Of a stretch of 52,350 nt of DNA, positions 51,120 to 52,350 are shown piece by piece (the first letter of the stretch is position 1; each line of letters starts with the position of its first letter). The notes under the pieces were generated by a model. The model searched no databases. It was not told the DNA's origin and saw nothing but the letters and a program-made list of their open reading frames with translations. A program made the position numbers and the translations under genes. The stretch spans positions 1 through 52,350 of the forward strand of contig JACQVH010000086.1 in the NCBI GenBank assembly GCA_016209895.1. The letters are read 5' to 3'. This stretch comes from Candidatus Hydrogenedentota bacterium. Its GTDB lineage: Bacteria > Hydrogenedentota > Hydrogenedentia > Hydrogenedentales > SLHB01.

Positions 51120-51564
51120 GTCCCGGCTACGGTCGATCCGTCTTTCGCATTCGTTCCCGCACGCGGCCAGTATTATTCGAGCGTCCTGCTGCGGCGCATG
51201 GAGCGCATGCTGTCCCGAGACGAACGCGCGATACTGGGCGTTACGGAAGTGGACCTCTTTATACCCATTCTGACGTTCGTGTTCGGCGAGGCTTTACTTG
51301 GTCGTCCTGCCGTGGTGGTTTCCCGCCACCGCCTTGACACGCGATTCTACGGCTTGCCCCGAGGACCGGGGCTTGTTGCTTCTCCGGGCGCAAGTCGAGT
51401 CGGTTCACGAACTGGGGCATACGATTGGACTGATTCACTGTCCAGAATACACCTGCGCGATGCACGCGTCCCGCGCCGCCGAGGAAATTGACTTGAAAGG
51501 TCCGGGCTTCTGCGGCGAGTGCGACAAGGCGGTTCGGGCCGCAGGCCTGGGAACGCGGCTCTGA
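51120..51564 (+). pseudogene. Archaemetzincin, N-terminally truncated and frameshifted
   Basis: Frame one reads RGQYYSSVLLRRMERML, GVTEVDLFIPILTFVFGEALLG and RFYGLP. After about 51360 the match continues in the next frame with EDRGLLLLRAQVESVHELGHTIGLIHC, then CAMH and FCGEC. The zinc motif HELGHTIGLIH and the structural cysteines are those of the archaemetzincin family of zinc proteases. The frame change falls at a run of four C at 51357-51360, so one extra base explains it; this could be decay or a sequencing error. The first 40 or so residues are also missing. Confidence 0.75.
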
Positions 51565-51575
51565 CGTAGGAAGAA

Positions 51576-51653
<78 letters not shown>

Positions 51654-51670
51654 ACGCTTCCGTAAGAAAT

Positions 51671-51676
51671 ATTCTA
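51671..51676 (-). promoter_or_regulatory. -10 element of the tRNA-Pro promoter
   Basis: TAGAAT on the minus strand, 17 bases before the tRNA 5' end. The expected -35 position holds no good hexamer, so this is a partial promoter call. Confidence 0.35.
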
Positions 51677-51785
51677 GCATAACTGAGAGCGGTTGCGCTA
51701 TTCGGGGGCCATGGTTAGAATGAGCCGACATTTTCTTACAACAGGATGGGCTGAATTGGGTCTTCTTTCTGAAAATGCGCATACT

Positions 51786-52350
51786 ATGCGCATGACCTCC
51801 TTGTTCGTCTCCTTGGGTAATCGATCATACCCGATTCACATCGGCGTGGGTGCGTTAGACCATCTTCCGACGGTGCTCCGGGAACTCCGAGTGAATCGTG
51901 CTCTGGCCATCGTGACGGATTCTAACGTGGGGCCGTTGTACGGTCAGCGCGTATCGGAAGCGGCGGCATTGGCCGGCGTCACGCCGGTAATCTGCTCGAT
52001 GCCGGCGGGGGAAGAGGAGAAGCGCCTGGCGCATGTCGAATCGCTTTGTGGGCAATTTCTGGAAGCGGGCTTGGATCGGGGCGGCCTGATTTTGGCGTTG
52101 GGCGGCGGGGTGGTGGGAGATGTCGCGGGTTTTGCCGCGGCTTGCTTCATGCGTGGAATCCGCTTCGTCCAAATTCCGACGACAGTTGTGGCGCAGGTAG
52201 ATTCGAGTGTCGGCGGCAAGACCGGCGTGAATCATCCCTTGGCGAAGAATATCATTGGAGCGTTTCATCAACCGTCGGCGGTATTGATTGATTTGAACTT
52301 TCTACGCACCTTGCCGGATCGCGAACTGCGCGCGGGGCTGGCGGAGGTGA
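51786..52350 (+). CDS. aroB: 3-Dehydroquinate synthase, 5' part, runs off the window
   Basis: The first 188 residues of AroB, which converts DAHP to 3-dehydroquinate in the shikimate pathway. Visible are VTDSNVGPLYG (NAD site), GGLILALGGGVVGDVAGFAAACFMRGIRF, and the conserved QIPTTVVAQVDSSVGGKTGVNHPLAKNIIGAFHQP with substrate and zinc-site residues. The start is ATG 51786 or 51792; no strong ribosome site helps to choose. The frame is open to the window end, so the 3' half is outside. Confidence 0.93.
   Translation, partial: MRMTSLFVSLGNRSYPIHIGVGALDHLPTVLRELRVNRALAIVTDSNVGPLYGQRVSEAAALAGVTPVICSMPAGEEEKRLAHVESLCGQFLEAGLDRGGLILALGGGVVGDVAGFAAACFMRGIRFVQIPTTVVAQVDSSVGGKTGVNHPLAKNIIGAFHQPSAVLIDLNFLRTLPDRELRAGLAEV

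Overview
The window (about 58-60% GC by eye) looks like a chromosomal segment of an uncultured anaerobic bacterium. The clues are a planctomycete/verrucomicrobial-style ECF sigma factor next to a very large Ser/Thr kinase with WD40 repeats, a dockerin-like gene remnant, GH106/GH116-type glycosidases, frequent GTG/TTG starts, and a bacterial-type carbonyl branch of the Wood-Ljungdahl pathway. A PVC-like or Hydrogenedentota-like lineage would fit, but this is an inference from gene style, not a demonstrated placement.

Layout. 0-5.4 kb: a secreted FG-GAP-like protein, a HicBA toxin-antitoxin pair, valS and a site-2 protease. 5.4-15 kb: mostly housekeeping (HU with a clear sigma70 promoter, tsaB, rimI, a GH116-like glycosidase, kdsC, coaE, a zinc-ribbon protein, a YbhN-like flippase family protein), interrupted between kdsC and coaE by an AAA ATPase/DUF4276 pair that resembles two-gene phage-defence systems. 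15-24 kb: a decayed dockerin fragment, a block of 7-bp periodic repeats, a GH106-like glycosidase, a YpdA-like reductase, a ComB-like phosphatase, a PIN toxin with a small partner, and a leftward sugar operon (URO-D family protein, L-rhamnose mutarotase, ABC permease, binding lipoprotein) that lacks an ATPase gene. 24-31.7 kb: sigma factor, giant kinase, methyltransferase, small ORFs and a nucleotidyltransferase toxin-like module.

31.7-45.9 kb is the core of the window. A GntR-LacI hybrid regulator is transcribed away from an eight-gene rightward operon. The order is CooC-like ATPase, MetE/URO-D-like zinc methyltransferase, AcsF/CooC-like ATPase, carbon monoxide dehydrogenase (AcsA/CooS), a 1298-residue fusion of acetyl-CoA synthase (AcsB) to the small corrinoid protein subunit (AcsD), the large corrinoid subunit (AcsC), the corrinoid-activating 2Fe-2S ATPase (RACo/AcsV), and a zinc-finger HD-domain protein. 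The regulator and the operon each have a near-consensus sigma70 promoter with a 17-bp spacer. A copy of the same 19-bp sequence sits at the expected transcription start of each, in opposite orientation, which suggests one repressor shuts both. The operon has everything needed to reduce CO2 to CO and assemble acetyl-CoA from a corrinoid-bound methyl group. No AcsE methyltransferase and no methyl-branch genes are in the window.

45.9-52.35 kb: a creatinase-like M24 protein that seems to have lost its metal-binding aspartates, a polysaccharide deacetylase, a secreted GH99/GH71-like glycosidase, a stretch of decayed genes (metallophosphoesterase, TIR domain, archaemetzincin), a tRNA-Pro(TGG) and the start of aroB, which runs off the window.

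Blocks of 7-bp periodic repeats occur at five places, including the 5' end of the regulator gene and the linker of the AcsB-AcsD fusion.
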